Positions 7,105 to 15,096 of a DNA stretch of 30,466 nt are shown here, in pieces. Source of the DNA: JADZGC01 sp964613485 (lineage in GTDB: Bacteria > Patescibacteriota > Saccharimonadia > CAILAD01 > GCA-016700035). The position numbers and the translations under genes are program-made. Positions within the stretch are counted from its first letter, which is position 1, and the number at the start of each line of letters is the position of its first letter. A model generated the notes under the pieces. That model saw only the letters and a list, made by a program, of their open reading frames with translations, did no database searches and had not been told where the DNA came from. The stretch is taken from positions 1-30,466 of the forward strand of contig CAZTHB010000006.1 in assembly GCA_964613485.1 (NCBI GenBank), given 5' to 3'.

Positions 7105-8316
7105 GCAAGGGGAGTGAAATAGATACCTGAAATCATGTGCTTACAATGAGTCGGAGCCGCTTTACGCGGTGACGGCGTGCTTTTTGTAGAACGATCCAGC
7201 GAGTTACCGTATAACAGCAGGTTAAGTGTTTACGACACGGAGCCATAGTGAAAGCGAGGGTTAACTGCCCGATTTATTGTTGTATACGGTAGACCCGAAA
7301 CCGGGTGACCTAACCATGGCCAGGCTGAAGCATAGGTAAAACTATGTGGAGGGCCGCACCAGGGCACGTTGCAAAGTGCTTGGATGAGCTGTGGTTAGCG
7401 GAGAAATTCCAATCGAACCCGGAGATAGCTGGTTCTCCTCGAAATAGCTTTAGGGCTAGCGTCATGAACTACCTGTCGGGGGTAGAGCACTGAATGGGTT
7501 GGGGGCTCCTCGGAGTACCCCGCTCAATCAAACTCCGAATACCGACAGAGACTACCATGGCAGTTAGAACGCGGGAGCTAAGTTCCGCGCTCGCAAGGGA
7601 AACAGCCCAGACCGCCAGCTAAGGTCCCCAAGTTATAGCTCAGTGGGAAACGAGGTGAGATTGCAGAGACAACCAGGATGTTGGCTTAGAAGCAGCCATT
7701 CATTTAAAGAGTGCGTAACAGCTCACTGGTCAAATGTGATCTTGCGCGGAAAATATAACGGGGCTCAAGCTATACACCGAAGCTGCGGACTTTCATAGCA
7801 ATATGGGAGTGGTAGAGGAGCGTTGATAGGGCGCTGAAGTTGTGCTGTGAAGCATGGTGGAGCGCTATCAAGTGAGAATGCTGGAATAAGTAACCATAAG
7901 GCAGGTGAGAATCCTGCCCACCGAAAGAGCAAGGTTTCCTGGGCCACGGTTATCGTCCCAGGGTTAGTCGGGCCTAAGCCGAGGCGAGTAGCGTAGGCGA
8001 TGGACAACGGGTTGATATTCCCGTACCGGTATATATGTTCCCTGCAATGACGCAGGATGGAAACGCGAGCGGTCTGCTGGCCATGACCGTCTAAGTAGGT
8101 AGTCTCCGTTTATTCGGAGGTGAGACACGAATGAAACTGATCGTAAGATTGGAATTCGCGCGGGCCAAACTGACAAGAAAAGCTGCAGATTAATAATATA
8201 TGCCGCCCGTACCGCAAACCAACACAGGTGCTCAGGTCGAGTAGACCAAGGTGCTCGGGAGAACCCTCGTTAAGGAACTCGGCAATATAGCGACCGTAAC
8301 TTCGGGATAAGGTCTG

Positions 8317-8499
8317 CCTCTGCGTTCCACATATTGTGGAAGGTAGAGCGATGATTATCTTCATAGATACATTGCTCAATATTGAGTAGAAGTTCCAAGT
8401 TTGAAGAATCTTATAAAAAATCTTCAAGTTTGAGTAGCTTTGAGCTCGAGTGCTTTGCGCAATGCGTGGAGCGCGGAGGCCGCAGCGAAAGAGCCCATG
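8317..8499 (+). other. Enlarged helix-63 region of 23S rRNA
   Basis: Between conserved CTTCGGGATAAGG and GCGACTGTTTATCAAAAAC, the sequence holds hairpins TTCCACA/TGTGGAA (8325-8341), the CTCAATATTGAG palindrome near 8375, and a 12-bp stem (8396-8407 with 8421-8432, two G-U pairs). E. coli has a single shorter helix here. Confidence 0.7.
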
Positions 8500-9288
8500 C
8501 GACTGTTTATCAAAAACACAGGTCCGTGCTAACTCGAAAGAGGATGTATACGGGCTGACGCCTGCCCAGTGCTGGAAGGTTAAAGGGCGGTGTGCAAGCA
8601 CCAAACTGAAGCCCCAGTGAACGGCGGCCCTAACTATAAGGGTCCTAAGGTAGCGAAATTCCTTGTCAGGTAAGTTCTGACCCGCACGAATGGCGTAACG
8701 ATATGGGCACTGTCTCAACGAGGGACCCGGTGAAATTGCATTAGCGGTAAAGATGCCGTTTACCCGCACCAAGACGGAAAGACCCCGTGCACCTTTACTA
8801 CAGCTTGGCATTGTGTCCGAGTCCGACATGTGTAGTATAGGTGGGAGACTTTGAAGCATTGACGCTAGTCGATGTGGAGTCGAAATATGAAATACCACCC
8901 TTGTCGTGCTTTGACACTTACCCAGCCCGTTATCCGGGTTGGGGACCGTGTCTGGTGGGTAGTTTAACTGGGGCGGTTGCCTCCTAAAGAGTAACGGAGG
9001 CGTTCAAAGGTTGGCTAACTTCGGATGGAAATCGAAGTGATAGTGTAAGCGCACAAGCCAGCTTGACTGCGAGACATACACGTCGAGCAGGTACGAAAGT
9101 AGGAGCTAGTGACCCACTATTGGAAAGTGGAATCGGTAGTGCTCAACGGATAAAAGCTACGCCGGGGATAACAGGCTTATAGCGCCCAATCGTCCACAGA
9201 GACGGCGCTGTTTGGCACCTCGATGTCGGCTCGTCCTATCCTGGGGCTGAAGCAGGTCCCAAGGGTTTGGCTGTTCGCCAATTAAAAG

Positions 9289-9336
<48 letters not shown>

Positions 9337-9365
9337 TGGTGTGGGCGTATGGAAAATTGAGGAAA

Positions 9366-9397
<32 letters not shown>

Positions 9398-9663
9398 GAA
9401 CCTCTGGTGTACCGGTTGTCGCGCCAGCGGCATGGCCGGGTAGCTATGTTCGGACGGGATAAGCGCTGAAAGCATATAAGCGCGAAGCCTCTTCCAAGAT
9501 TAGTTTTCCCCATTAGGCTCGTTATAGACTATGACGTTGATAGGCGCCAGGTGTACGCACAGTAATGTGTTTAGCCGAGGCGTACTAATAGCCAATTGAC
9601 TTTTTCTTTGCGTGACATTGTGTGATGAATTCGTTCCTCATACCAAGTCACAGCATGAGAAGG

Positions 9664-9723
9664 CTAACACACTCTTGTGAGCGTGTTGTCGAAATAAGTC
9701 ATATTTGTATCTTATTCTCTATG
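9664..9723 (+). other. 23S precursor trailer, 3' strand of processing stem
   Basis: Segments 9664-9691 and 9696-9723 are the complements of leader segments 6319-6346 and 6226-6257. This places 23S and 5S in the same precursor. The remaining bases before 5S (9724-9777) show no gene. Confidence 0.8.
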
Positions 9724-9777
9724 TGCGCCAATGAGCATCGATCTGGTAGCTTTGAGTGATCTTTGAGAAGACATCAG

Positions 9778-9884
9778 ACCGGTGCTTATAGCGAAGAGGT
9801 TCCACCGGTTCCCATCCCGAACACCGAAGTTAAGCTCTTCTGCGGCGATGATACTGCTCTGCGGGAAAGTAGCGCGGTGCCGGA
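9778..9884 (+). rRNA. rrf: 5S ribosomal RNA
   Basis: About 107 nt with the 5S core TTCCCATCCCGAACACCGAAG and GGGAAAGTAGC. The terminal helix pairs CCGGTGCT (from 9779) with the GGTGCCGG region (9876-9883), using several G-U pairs. It follows 23S by about 170 nt and precedes a strong terminator, as in a 23S-5S operon. The ends are approximate. Confidence 0.93.
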
Positions 9885-9892
9885 TTTTTACT

Positions 9893-9932
9893 AAAGACCA
9901 GGCCTTGTTTTATACAGTGCCTGGTCTTTTTT
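9893..9932 (+). terminator. Terminator of the 23S-5S unit
   Basis: An 11-bp stem, AAAGACCAGGC (9893-9903) with GCCTGGTCTTT (9919-9929), is followed by a T run. It lies directly after the 5S gene. Confidence 0.9.
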
Positions 9933-10033
9933 GTGTCTCATAAATATTTGACGAAGCTGAGAATGTCTGCTTTACTTAGAGGTGAGAAAGCATAACCATT
10001 TACTTATGCATATATTAAAAGGACATACAGCAC

Positions 10034-12064
10034 ATGCCAAGCAAAAACAAAACAAACGCGACACGCAAAACTATTAAGCGATCATCGACGCATTCACGAA
10101 GGCGTGTCGAGACCGGTCTCTTTACGCGTATCAAGCAGAAGTCCTTTAATCCAATATTCTTCATACTCGGGTTTATTGTAGTTGGGTTTATTTTGGTTAG
10201 AGTGTTTGCGGCCTTGACCCCAACTCCAACTCCGGCGCAGGTAAATTGCGGAAAACGTGTCGCTACTTACAACTATCAGCGCGTCGGGGACCCGTCTATG
10301 CCCTGGAATGTACCGGTGTGTGCTCCAGGAATGACCAAATTTTCTCAGTCAGATGATTACCGAGATCGACTGTGGTATTACGGTATGGCGCCTGATACGA
10401 GTAGTCGATATATGAAAGACACTATTGGTCAGCGATATGGTCAATTTGATACTTCATTTGGGCTAAACCCAGGTAATGATTATTCTACGCCGATTTATCG
10501 TGCGAGCGACAAGACGAATGGTGCAACAACGACAACACAGATTCAGGTGTGTGGTGGTGCTTGGTGTATCCCCTCGAATCTAGATACCACGAACTGGAGT
10601 GAGCAGGTTTATGGTGGAAAAGGCTATCTGCCAAGTACCGCTATTCCTTGGAACCCTAATTGGCGAGGAGCAGCTGGCAAGGACAGAGAAATGCTCATCA
10701 TTGATGATAGGCAAGAGCCACATAAAGTATATGGCCTTTGGGGCGCCAGCTTTGACTTCGATGCGATTGCGAACTGCGGGATATTATTTAGAGAGCGTTT
10801 GTGCGCATACGGGGCTGATGTCTTCCGTGACAGTGATGGGAAAATAGCTGACTATCGGACCTCCAAGGCACTAGCAGGGGATCGAGGCCTTGGTCTTACT
10901 GGGTTGCCGATGACTATTACTCCGGAAGAAGTTGAGCAAGGTGAAATACGCCAAGCTCTTTACATGGAGGCATTTAATACCATGACTGGCCCTGCATGTA
11001 CTGATGCCCAGTTATCAAGTGGTAATTATGGGGTACTGGGTAAGACATGCGGCTACGCCATAGCCCCGGCGCAGACTCATGAATGGAAGAATGCCACCGA
11101 TGTCACAAGAACAAATCCAGGGATCGCACCGAATTGCCCAGATACTACGGCCGACCGATTTAAGGATGTCGATACTGGTCAAACCATCGCGCAGCGGGTT
11201 GGGCTGGCGCAACAAATTCCTTCGGGCATGAGGTTTGCACTTGATATGACGGACAACGAGATCGACGCATGGCTAGCCACGAAGACAGATTACTCGGCGC
11301 GCAAGAAGCAAACTGCTCGTATCTTTGCTATCGCTTTAAGGGATTATGGATGGATCGTAGGGGATACTACGTGTTGGGGAGCTCATTTTCCACTGGCGGG
11401 TTCTGCCAATCCGGTTACAAAGCAAAAATGGGCTAATCTCGGGATCGCCGATGAATCAAGCCAGAAGCTTTTGAATGGTCTCTTTAAGCGAGAAAAGATA
11501 TATGTTGTGAGCCCTTCAACAAATCAGTGTATCGATGGTAAGACAAGTCAATTTGCCTGTGACTCCAAGACCAGCAATTACCCTGCCGTAAGCCTCACAC
11601 AAACCGCTACTGCAGCACCAACGGTGATTGCAACGGTGAGCGCAACCGCAACTCCAACCGTTAAGCCAACCAGTGCGCCAACTACTACAGTGACACCTAC
11701 ACCGACTACGCCGACCCCCTCTACGGCCACCAATACATCAGGTGCTGTTACGAATGTTATCCCGACCAATGTCTCAGTGAGTGGTGCGTTATTGCAGAAT
11801 TGGGGCGTATGGCCTCCTCGATATGATCTACAGATAAAGTGGTCGGCCAGCACAGTATCAAGTGGTGTCAAGGAATACGTCATCTTGCGCGATGGCAAGG
11901 AGATCTCACGCCAGAAGACTACTAGTTATACCGATGTAATGGACCTGCAGTATCAGCATATATATTCTGTGCAGGCGATCGGCGTGAATGGCAATAAGTC
12001 GACCCCTGCACTGTATACCGCAAAGCCATGGTGTCTGTTTATTATCTGTGGCCTTGGCTCTTAG
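10034..12064 (+). CDS. Membrane-anchored extracytoplasmic protein with C-terminal fibronectin-III-like domain
   Basis: A 676-aa protein. The N-terminus (1-39) is very basic, followed by one membrane helix (about 40-60) and a short TPTPTP linker, so the bulk is predicted outside the cell. Residues 70-520 form a Cys-containing domain with no family I can name with certainty. It includes DREMLIIDD and GLTGLPMTITPEEVEQGEI, patterns reminiscent of hypothetical exported proteins of Actinobacteria. Residues 525-575 are a Thr/Pro linker. Residues 580-660 look like a fibronectin-III domain (YVILRDGKEI, YSVQAIGVNGN). AAAAGGA at 10017-10023 serves the ATG at 10034. A role in surface binding, perhaps to a host cell or glycan, is inferred only. 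Confidence 0.8.
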   Translation: MPSKNKTNATRKTIKRSSTHSRRRVETGLFTRIKQKSFNPIFFILGFIVVGFILVRVFAALTPTPTPAQVNCGKRVATYNYQRVGDPSMPWNVPVCAPGMTKFSQSDDYRDRLWYYGMAPDTSSRYMKDTIGQRYGQFDTSFGLNPGNDYSTPIYRASDKTNGATTTTQIQVCGGAWCIPSNLDTTNWSEQVYGGKGYLPSTAIPWNPNWRGAAGKDREMLIIDDRQEPHKVYGLWGASFDFDAIANCGILFRERLCAYGADVFRDSDGKIADYRTSKALAGDRGLGLTGLPMTITPEEVEQGEIRQALYMEAFNTMTGPACTDAQLSSGNYGVLGKTCGYAIAPAQTHEWKNATDVTRTNPGIAPNCPDTTADRFKDVDTGQTIAQRVGLAQQIPSGMRFALDMTDNEIDAWLATKTDYSARKKQTARIFAIALRDYGWIVGDTTCWGAHFPLAGSANPVTKQKWANLGIADESSQKLLNGLFKREKIYVVSPSTNQCIDGKTSQFACDSKTSNYPAVSLTQTATAAPTVIATVSATATPTVKPTSAPTTTVTPTPTTPTPSTATNTSGAVTNVIPTNVSVSGALLQNWGVWPPRYDLQIKWSASTVSSGVKEYVILRDGKEISRQKTTSYTDVMDLQYQHIYSVQAIGVNGNKSTPALYTAKPWCLFIICGLGS

Positions 12065-12083
12065 GTAGATGGATATGGTACGC

Positions 12084-12089
12084 TATAAC
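12084..12089 (+). promoter_or_regulatory. -10-like box for the DUF5684-like gene
   Basis: TATAAC ends 7 nt before the ATG at 12097, with no Shine-Dalgarno, predicting a leaderless start. No good -35 box is seen at 16-18 nt, so support is modest. Read-through from the upstream gene is also possible because the gap is only 32 nt. Confidence 0.35.
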
Positions 12090-12096
12090 TATATAA

Positions 12097-12651
12097 ATGG
12101 GAATGAATAACATGTTTCAAACATTGGCCGAAGTAACATATGATTACAGTACCTCGACGAGCTATGATACAGGCACAGGTTCATTAGCAGATGTTGGCAT
12201 AATCCTTGTTATTGCTCTCGTGGTTGTAGTAGCGATGCTCATCGCGGTATGGAAGGTTTTTACAAAAGCCGGCAAGCCAGGCTGGGCTGCTATTGTACCG
12301 ATCTATAATGCCTATATCCTTACAGAGATAGCTGGTCGTCCAGGTTGGTGGACGCTACTTATGTTCATTCCGTATGTTAACTATGTAATCTTGCTCTTAA
12401 TCAGTATTGATATTGCGAAGGCATTTGGTAAGTCAACCGCCTTCGGTGTTGTCGGCTTGTGGCTATTTGGTCCAGTTGGGTATGCAATGCTTGGCTTCGG
12501 CAGCGCGACATATCAAGGGCCACGGCCGACCAATCTTGCAGCTGCACCTGCAGGCGCCCCGGCTCCAGCCGCCCCATCAGTACAGCCCGTAGCTCCAGTA
12601 CCACCAGCGACCCCGACCGCTCAGCCTACGCCACCTACCGAACAGAAATAA
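12097..12651 (+). CDS. DUF5684-like membrane protein
   Basis: A 184-aa protein. The first membrane segment (about 31-52) is followed by KVFTKAGKPGWAAIVPIYNAY and a second and third segment (about 84-104 and 114-134). This Gly-Trp/IPIYN pattern is typical of the DUF5684 family, which databases often mislabel as signal peptidase I. No Ser/Lys protease dyad is visible. Residues 145-184 are a Pro/Ala tail. An N-terminal segment rich in Ser, Thr and Tyr probably faces outward. The function is unknown. It follows the large surface protein closely and may share its envelope role. Confidence 0.78.
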   Translation: MGMNNMFQTLAEVTYDYSTSTSYDTGTGSLADVGIILVIALVVVVAMLIAVWKVFTKAGKPGWAAIVPIYNAYILTEIAGRPGWWTLLMFIPYVNYVILLLISIDIAKAFGKSTAFGVVGLWLFGPVGYAMLGFGSATYQGPRPTNLAAAPAGAPAPAAPSVQPVAPVPPATPTAQPTPPTEQK

Positions 12652-12667
12652 ATCCAGCATAAGACTA

Positions 12668-12696
12668 TTGACTATTTAATGCTTATGCTGTAAAAT
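12668..12696 (+). promoter_or_regulatory. Promoter of the KGG-repeat protein gene
   Basis: TTGACT (12668-12673), a 17-nt spacer and TAAAAT (12691-12696) predict a start near 12703 and a 5' leader of about 125 nt. Confidence 0.6.
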
Positions 12697-12702
12697 CTTG
12701 AA

Positions 12703-12828
12703 GCATAACTAATTACTCGACTGTGTTGAGTGGTTGGTGAGGAGTTTTACGCGTGCTGACCGTGGAGGGTCGGCCAAATAAAGCAGGCGCGCTCCGTTGA
12801 TATATCATTTATCAGGAGATTTAAGCGA
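12703..12828 (+). promoter_or_regulatory. Structured 5' leader of the KGG-repeat gene
   Basis: A 10-bp helix pairs 12709-12718 with 12728-12737 (9-nt loop, several G-U pairs). GCTGACC...GGTCGGC forms a second hairpin near 12757-12776. GGAG plus CGCG can pair with CGCGCTCC around it. The leader ends with AGGAG about 10 nt before the ATG. Its length and structure suggest post-transcriptional control, but no known element is recognised. Confidence 0.45.
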
Positions 12829-13035
12829 ATGCCTGGAACAAAGAATGGTGGCATCAAGGCTGCCGAGACAAATAAGAAGCGTTATGGTAAGTCTTTCTAC
12901 GTGCGTATCGGCGCAATGGGTGGAAAGAAAAGCACTGGCGGCGGTTTTGCTGCTAATCCAGAGCTTGCTCGTGAAGCTGGTCGCAAAGGTGGCCTGAAGA
13001 GCCGCAAGAATAAGACTGCTAAACAAGCTGCCTAA
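12829..13035 (+). CDS. KGG-repeat small basic protein (stress-protein, con-10/YciG type)
   Basis: A 68-aa, Lys/Gly/Arg-rich protein with the KGG-domain pattern: GAMGGKKSTGGGFAANPEL followed by AREAGRKGGLKSRK. Proteins with this repeat (con-10, GsiB, YciG) are linked to stress and stationary phase. The charge and small size would also allow nucleic-acid binding. It has its own promoter, a 125-nt leader, a good Shine-Dalgarno and a terminator, so it is a single-gene unit that is probably well expressed. Confidence 0.85.
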   Translation: MPGTKNGGIKAAETNKKRYGKSFYVRIGAMGGKKSTGGGFAANPELAREAGRKGGLKSRKNKTAKQAA

Positions 13036-13053
13036 ATTCACTACTAAGCAATC

Positions 13054-13081
13054 AAAGCACCCTACAAACGGGTGCTTTTTG
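13054..13081 (+). terminator. Terminator after the KGG-repeat gene
   Basis: A 9-bp stem (AAAGCACCC 13054-13062 with GGGTGCTTT 13070-13078) is followed by T residues. The A-rich 5' side may also end the convergent minus-strand gene at 13097-13567. Confidence 0.85.
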
Positions 13082-13096
13082 CTATATGGAAGCTGT

Positions 13097-13567
13097 TTAG
13101 CTGAGACGTACTCGTTTGATGCGAGATTGTGCGTCGGTTTTCACTTGCCAGCGAGTGTGGCAGAGAAAGCAGCGATAGGTGAGGGCATTTTCTTGAGTAG
13201 AGAAGTTATCACAAACCGGGCAGGTTGCCCGTTGAGTCAACCACGTGGCATAGGTTTGAAGGCATGATTGTAAATAATCCTCGGAAAGAGGCACTGTGTA
13301 CTCCTTGCAGAGGCTTGCCGTCTTGTTCCAGGCCTGTGTCTCTAGGGCGAAGAGCTCTAGGTCTGAGCTGAAATGAAAATGACCGAGTTCTGCGTGCGCA
13401 ATTTCGTGGAGAAGTGCGACCTGGCCATCATGATTTTCAAGTGAGCTGGGTTCATAGTAAATGATCTCATCTGCAGCATCATATAAAAATTCATCGGCAG
13501 TTTCGAATTGCAGGTCGATGTAGGTATTTTTTACTTGATCTAGAAGCGTTTGCTGACTCACCCTCAT
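13097..13567 (-). CDS. HExxH metallopeptidase-like protein with C-terminal zinc ribbon
   Basis: A 156-aa protein. HEIAHAELGH at 54-63 is the HExxH zinc site of an ImmA/IrrE (M78)-like peptidase, and E76 in ELFALETQAW is a plausible third ligand. Residues 116-136 contain CPVC and CFLC, a treble-clef or ribbon-type zinc site not usual in the short ImmA form. No signal peptide is seen. It lies 34 nt downstream of the ROK-family gene on the same strand. A TATGAT box (13576-13581) ends 8 nt before the ATG. Cleavage of a repressor or regulator is typical of the family, but the target is unknown. Confidence 0.75.
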   Translation of the reverse strand: MRVSQQTLLDQVKNTYIDLQFETADEFLYDAADEIIYYEPSSLENHDGQVALLHEIAHAELGHFHFSSDLELFALETQAWNKTASLCKEYTVPLSEDYLQSCLQTYATWLTQRATCPVCDNFSTQENALTYRCFLCHTRWQVKTDAQSRIKRVRLS

Positions 13568-13575
13568 TACTATGT

Positions 13576-13581
13576 ATCATA
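13576..13581 (-). promoter_or_regulatory. -10-like box for the HExxH gene
   Basis: TATGAT on the minus strand lies 8 nt upstream of the ATG at 13567, without a Shine-Dalgarno. The -35 region is poor. A leaderless start is predicted. Confidence 0.4.
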
Positions 13582-13601
13582 CGCTGTTTATGATCCGAAT
13601 G

Positions 13602-14423
13602 TTAGCGATTCGAGTGTGTCGTATCGGCTGCAATGAGCATGGCGCCTATAAGCGGGGCATGTTCCGTGTACTTTGCCTGTCGAATGGGCGGAAGTGGATA
13701 CAGTGGTTTATAGCTGTGCATAATCTTGCGCACATGCTGGATGAAGCGCTTATAGTGCACCCCTACACCTCCTCCGATAACCACGATCTCTGGGTCGCTG
13801 GCTACGATTAGGTCATACAGACCAAGTGCGATATCTTGGCTGATTGTGTGCCAGATGCGACGCGAATGTATTTGTGCAGCAATGCGGCCGTAACGATGGC
13901 GAATTGCCGTACCGCTTGCTATCTGTTCCAGGCGCTGCAGAGGTGTATGTAGCAGTATTCGCCCACCTTCGGGATTGTGAGGACTCGGAATTGGGTTGCC
14001 ATCAAGAATAAGGGCAGAGCCGACGCCGGTAGAGAGGGTCACATACAGACTGTAGCGGTATTTTTTTGCCGTACCTAGCCGCGCCTCGCACACGCCGGCT
14101 GCACTCGCGTCATGTATGAGCGTAGTGGTGCAGCGGTATCGGGCATGTAGCCAAGGGGTGATTTCGGCGTTGTGCCAAGGGATGTGTGACGGGTTTGTCA
14201 GGATGCCGCGTTTGGTATCGAGCGGTCCAGGAGCAGTTACTCCGATGGCGGTTAGGGGCTCGCGTATCATCCAGCGATCGATTATTTCTTCAATGTGATG
14301 ACGAGCCACGACAAAGCTAGCCGGCGTCGGGATATCAATCGTTTCTCCGACGTGCTCAGGGTGGTTAGTCTTCGTAAGGCGTATCTTAGTGCCACCAATA
14401 TCGACGCCAACGTATGTTGCCAT
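13602..14423 (-). CDS. ROK-family sugar kinase-like protein
   Basis: A 273-aa cytoplasmic protein of the hexokinase/actin fold. DIGGTK at 8-13 is the phosphate-binding loop, D105 in HDASAAG is the expected catalytic base, and STGVGSALIL at 131-140 is the second phosphate-binding segment. VVIGGGVG is the adenosine motif. The Cys-rich zinc motif of most ROK proteins (CGxxGCxE) is absent, replaced by a segment around NPEGGRILLH. The likely activity is phosphorylation of a hexose or amino sugar, with the substrate unknown. There is no DNA-binding domain, so it is not a ROK repressor. A TATGAT box lies 8 nt before the start. Confidence 0.85.
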   Translation of the reverse strand: MATYVGVDIGGTKIRLTKTNHPEHVGETIDIPTPASFVVARHHIEEIIDRWMIREPLTAIGVTAPGPLDTKRGILTNPSHIPWHNAEITPWLHARYRCTTTLIHDASAAGVCEARLGTAKKYRYSLYVTLSTGVGSALILDGNPIPSPHNPEGGRILLHTPLQRLEQIASGTAIRHRYGRIAAQIHSRRIWHTISQDIALGLYDLIVASDPEIVVIGGGVGVHYKRFIQHVRKIMHSYKPLYPLPPIRQAKYTEHAPLIGAMLIAADTTHSNR

Positions 14424-14431
14424 CTCTGTCT

Positions 14432-14437
14432 ATCATA
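14432..14437 (-). promoter_or_regulatory. -10-like box for the ROK gene
   Basis: TATGAT on the minus strand ends 8 nt before the ATG at 14423. The -35 region is weak. The geometry is the same as for the neighbouring HExxH gene. Confidence 0.4.
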
Positions 14438-14469
14438 CGTTGCGGTGCCCTAAAACAAAACCCTTACGC

Positions 14470-14497
14470 TTGCTATCTACTCTACAGGTGCTACAAT
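14470..14497 (+). promoter_or_regulatory. Promoter of the TPETG-tail protein gene
   Basis: TTGCTA (14470-14475), a 16-nt spacer and TACAAT (14492-14497) are followed by a leader of about 30 nt containing AAGGA before the ATG at 14533. Confidence 0.5.
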
Positions 14498-14532
14498 CTG
14501 GGTAACTGTCTAAATAAGGAAATGTAATCATT

Positions 14533-14925
14533 ATGTTGAAAAACTCAACAGTTCGTATCATCTTGGCTGCAGCAATTGTTGTCCTGATCGTAGCTGCCAC
14601 CTTTGCTTACGGTAATAGTCAGCGTCAAGCCCAGGTTAAAAAGAATGAGCAACTCGCCCAACAGAGCGAAAGTGCTTCTCCGAGTGCTAGTGCAAGTGCG
14701 AGCACCTCTGTAGCAACTACCCCAACTCCAGCTCAGAGTACTTCCGCCACGCCGACTTCTGCGGCGACCGCGTCACCAAAGGTGATTACACCACCAAGTG
14801 GCATTACTCCTGAGACCGGATCTGGTTGGTTTGCGGTACTCCCGATTGCTTTGCTTGGAGTGCTTGGGTACGCACGCAAGCAGACTCATCGTGACACCCA
14901 AAGCGCCCTTCGCACACAGCGCTAA
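14533..14925 (+). CDS. Small surface protein with N-terminal membrane segment and TPETG sortase-like tail
   Basis: A 130-aa protein. Residues 8-26 form a membrane segment or signal peptide. Residues 45-90 are a Ser/Thr/Ala/Pro linker of the type often glycosylated in exported proteins. Then comes TPETG at 92-96, a hydrophobic stretch at 99-113 and a basic tail starting YARKQTHR. This order (motif, helix, positive tail) is that of cell-wall sorting signals, whose consensus is LPxTG. The first residue differs (Thr for Leu). No sortase gene is in the window. If not sorted, it would be a two-helix membrane protein with an outer loop. It is followed by a strong terminator. Confidence 0.7.
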   Translation: MLKNSTVRIILAAAIVVLIVAATFAYGNSQRQAQVKKNEQLAQQSESASPSASASASTSVATTPTPAQSTSATPTSAATASPKVITPPSGITPETGSGWFAVLPIALLGVLGYARKQTHRDTQSALRTQR

Positions 14926-14944
14926 GCGCATTTTACAGCCGTCG

Positions 14945-14980
14945 GTAAAGACTCCCATACTGTGGGAGTCTTTACTTTTT
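14945..14980 (+). terminator. Terminator between the TPETG-protein gene and rpsA
   Basis: A 13-bp perfect stem (14945-14957 with 14963-14975) and TTTTT follow. Its end overlaps the -35 element of the rpsA promoter. Confidence 0.92.
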
Positions 14981-14999
14981 ACAGATACAAGGCTATAAT
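14971..14999 (+). promoter_or_regulatory. Promoter of the rpsA-ylxR-infB-rbfA operon
   Basis: TTTACT (14971-14976), a 17-nt spacer and a perfect TATAAT (14994-14999) predict a start near 15006, leaving a 5' leader of about 90 nt before rpsA. Confidence 0.6.
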
Positions 15000-15071
15000 T
15001 ACGACTAACGTAACAGGGCTGTTTTGAGATGTGTATTTACACAATTTCTTGACGAGTACTGTTGCAATCTT

Positions 15072-15083
15072 TTTTAGAAAGGA
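15072..15083 (+). promoter_or_regulatory. Extended Shine-Dalgarno of rpsA
   Basis: TTTTAGAAAGGA contains TAGAAAGGA, the exact complement of nine bases at the 16S 3' end (positions 468-476 here). The same 12-mer precedes rpsU at 30214-30225. It lies 13 nt before the rpsA ATG. Confidence 0.7.
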
Positions 15084-15096
15084 AGATATACATTTT

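Noticed and set aside
8110..8898. 262-codon open frame on the minus strand inside 23S
   Set aside because: It is antisense to conserved rRNA, including the peptidyl-transferase region, and shows no protein family pattern. Other open frames inside 16S and 23S were dropped for the same reason.
15031..15096. Longer rpsA start at 15031
   Set aside because: The added residues are not like S1, and the strong Shine-Dalgarno would fall inside the coding region. The ATG at 15097 fits both.
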